A stretch of DNA of 40,719 nucleotides, from assembly GCA_949286525.1 (NCBI GenBank), contig CASECT010000103.1, forward strand, positions 1 to 40,719, written 5' to 3'. The notes under the pieces were generated by a model, which was given only the letters and a program-made list of their open reading frames with translations, searched no databases and had not been told where the DNA came from. Both the position numbers and the translations under genes were made by a program. The stretch comes from an uncultured Eubacteriales bacterium (GTDB lineage Bacteria > Bacillota > Clostridia > Lachnospirales > Lachnospiraceae). Below are positions 40,217 to 40,719 of the stretch, in pieces (position 1 is the stretch's first letter; each line of letters begins with the position of its first letter).

Positions 40217-40719
<503 letters not shown>

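Overview
The window reads as a chromosomal segment of a low-GC Gram-positive, endospore-forming anaerobe of the class Clostridia, most likely family Lachnospiraceae. The reasons are strong AGGAGG-type ribosome binding sites, Bacillus-like blocks of synteny (rqcH/yicC/remA/gmk/rpoZ; rsmD/coaD/ylbJ; DUF2953/gerW; rplU/prp/rpmA/obgE), several sporulation markers (gerW, an alpha/beta-type SASP, ylbJ), an L27 with a Prp-cleavable leader, and a hisIE gene carrying an extra HisA/HisF-like domain. No tRNA, rRNA, CRISPR array, insertion sequence or phage gene was seen. Almost all the DNA is coding, and no stretch above about 300 bases lacks a gene.

Layout. 1-5312: end of an unseen gene, a SEDS glycosyltransferase and its class B penicillin-binding protein, then a Nudix hydrolase, an unknown 109-residue protein, a DUF2953 protein and GerW. 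5325-5782: two hairpin terminators around a tiny two-helix membrane protein, and rpmB (L28) on the minus strand. 5954-10155: Asp23/Gls24 protein, fatty-acid kinase FakA and RecG. 10264-12423 (minus strand): SASP and RqcH. 12547-18808: a long plus-strand run with yicC, remA, gmk, rpoZ, rimO, pgsA, cinA C-domain, rsmD, coaD and a coiled-coil protein. ylbJ converges on its end from the minus strand and overlaps it by 20 bases. 19763-24624: two pseudouridine synthases, a HAD phosphatase, a YgiQ-type radical SAM protein and RecU.

24602-29776 is a histidine operon (hisZ, hisG, hisD, hisB, hisIE) with a near-consensus sigma-A promoter lying over the end of recU. hisC, hisH, hisA and hisF are not here. 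Immediately behind hisIE, with 24 bases between and no separate promoter visible, lies the most unusual gene of the window: an 828-residue protein with an N-terminal TIR domain, a central NB-ARC type STAND ATPase and C-terminal TPR-like repeats. This is the layout of an NLR-like sensor and effector in one polypeptide, and the best candidate for a defence or stress-signalling system here.

32327-40719: a B12-binding-type radical SAM protein overlapping its DUF2344 partner, a short RNase E/G, a DUF362 protein, a sodium/solute symporter, then the rplU-prp-rpmA ribosomal operon with an L21-leader-like 5' region, and the beginning of obgE, cut by the window edge. All functions are inferred from motifs and gene order read by eye; no database search was possible.
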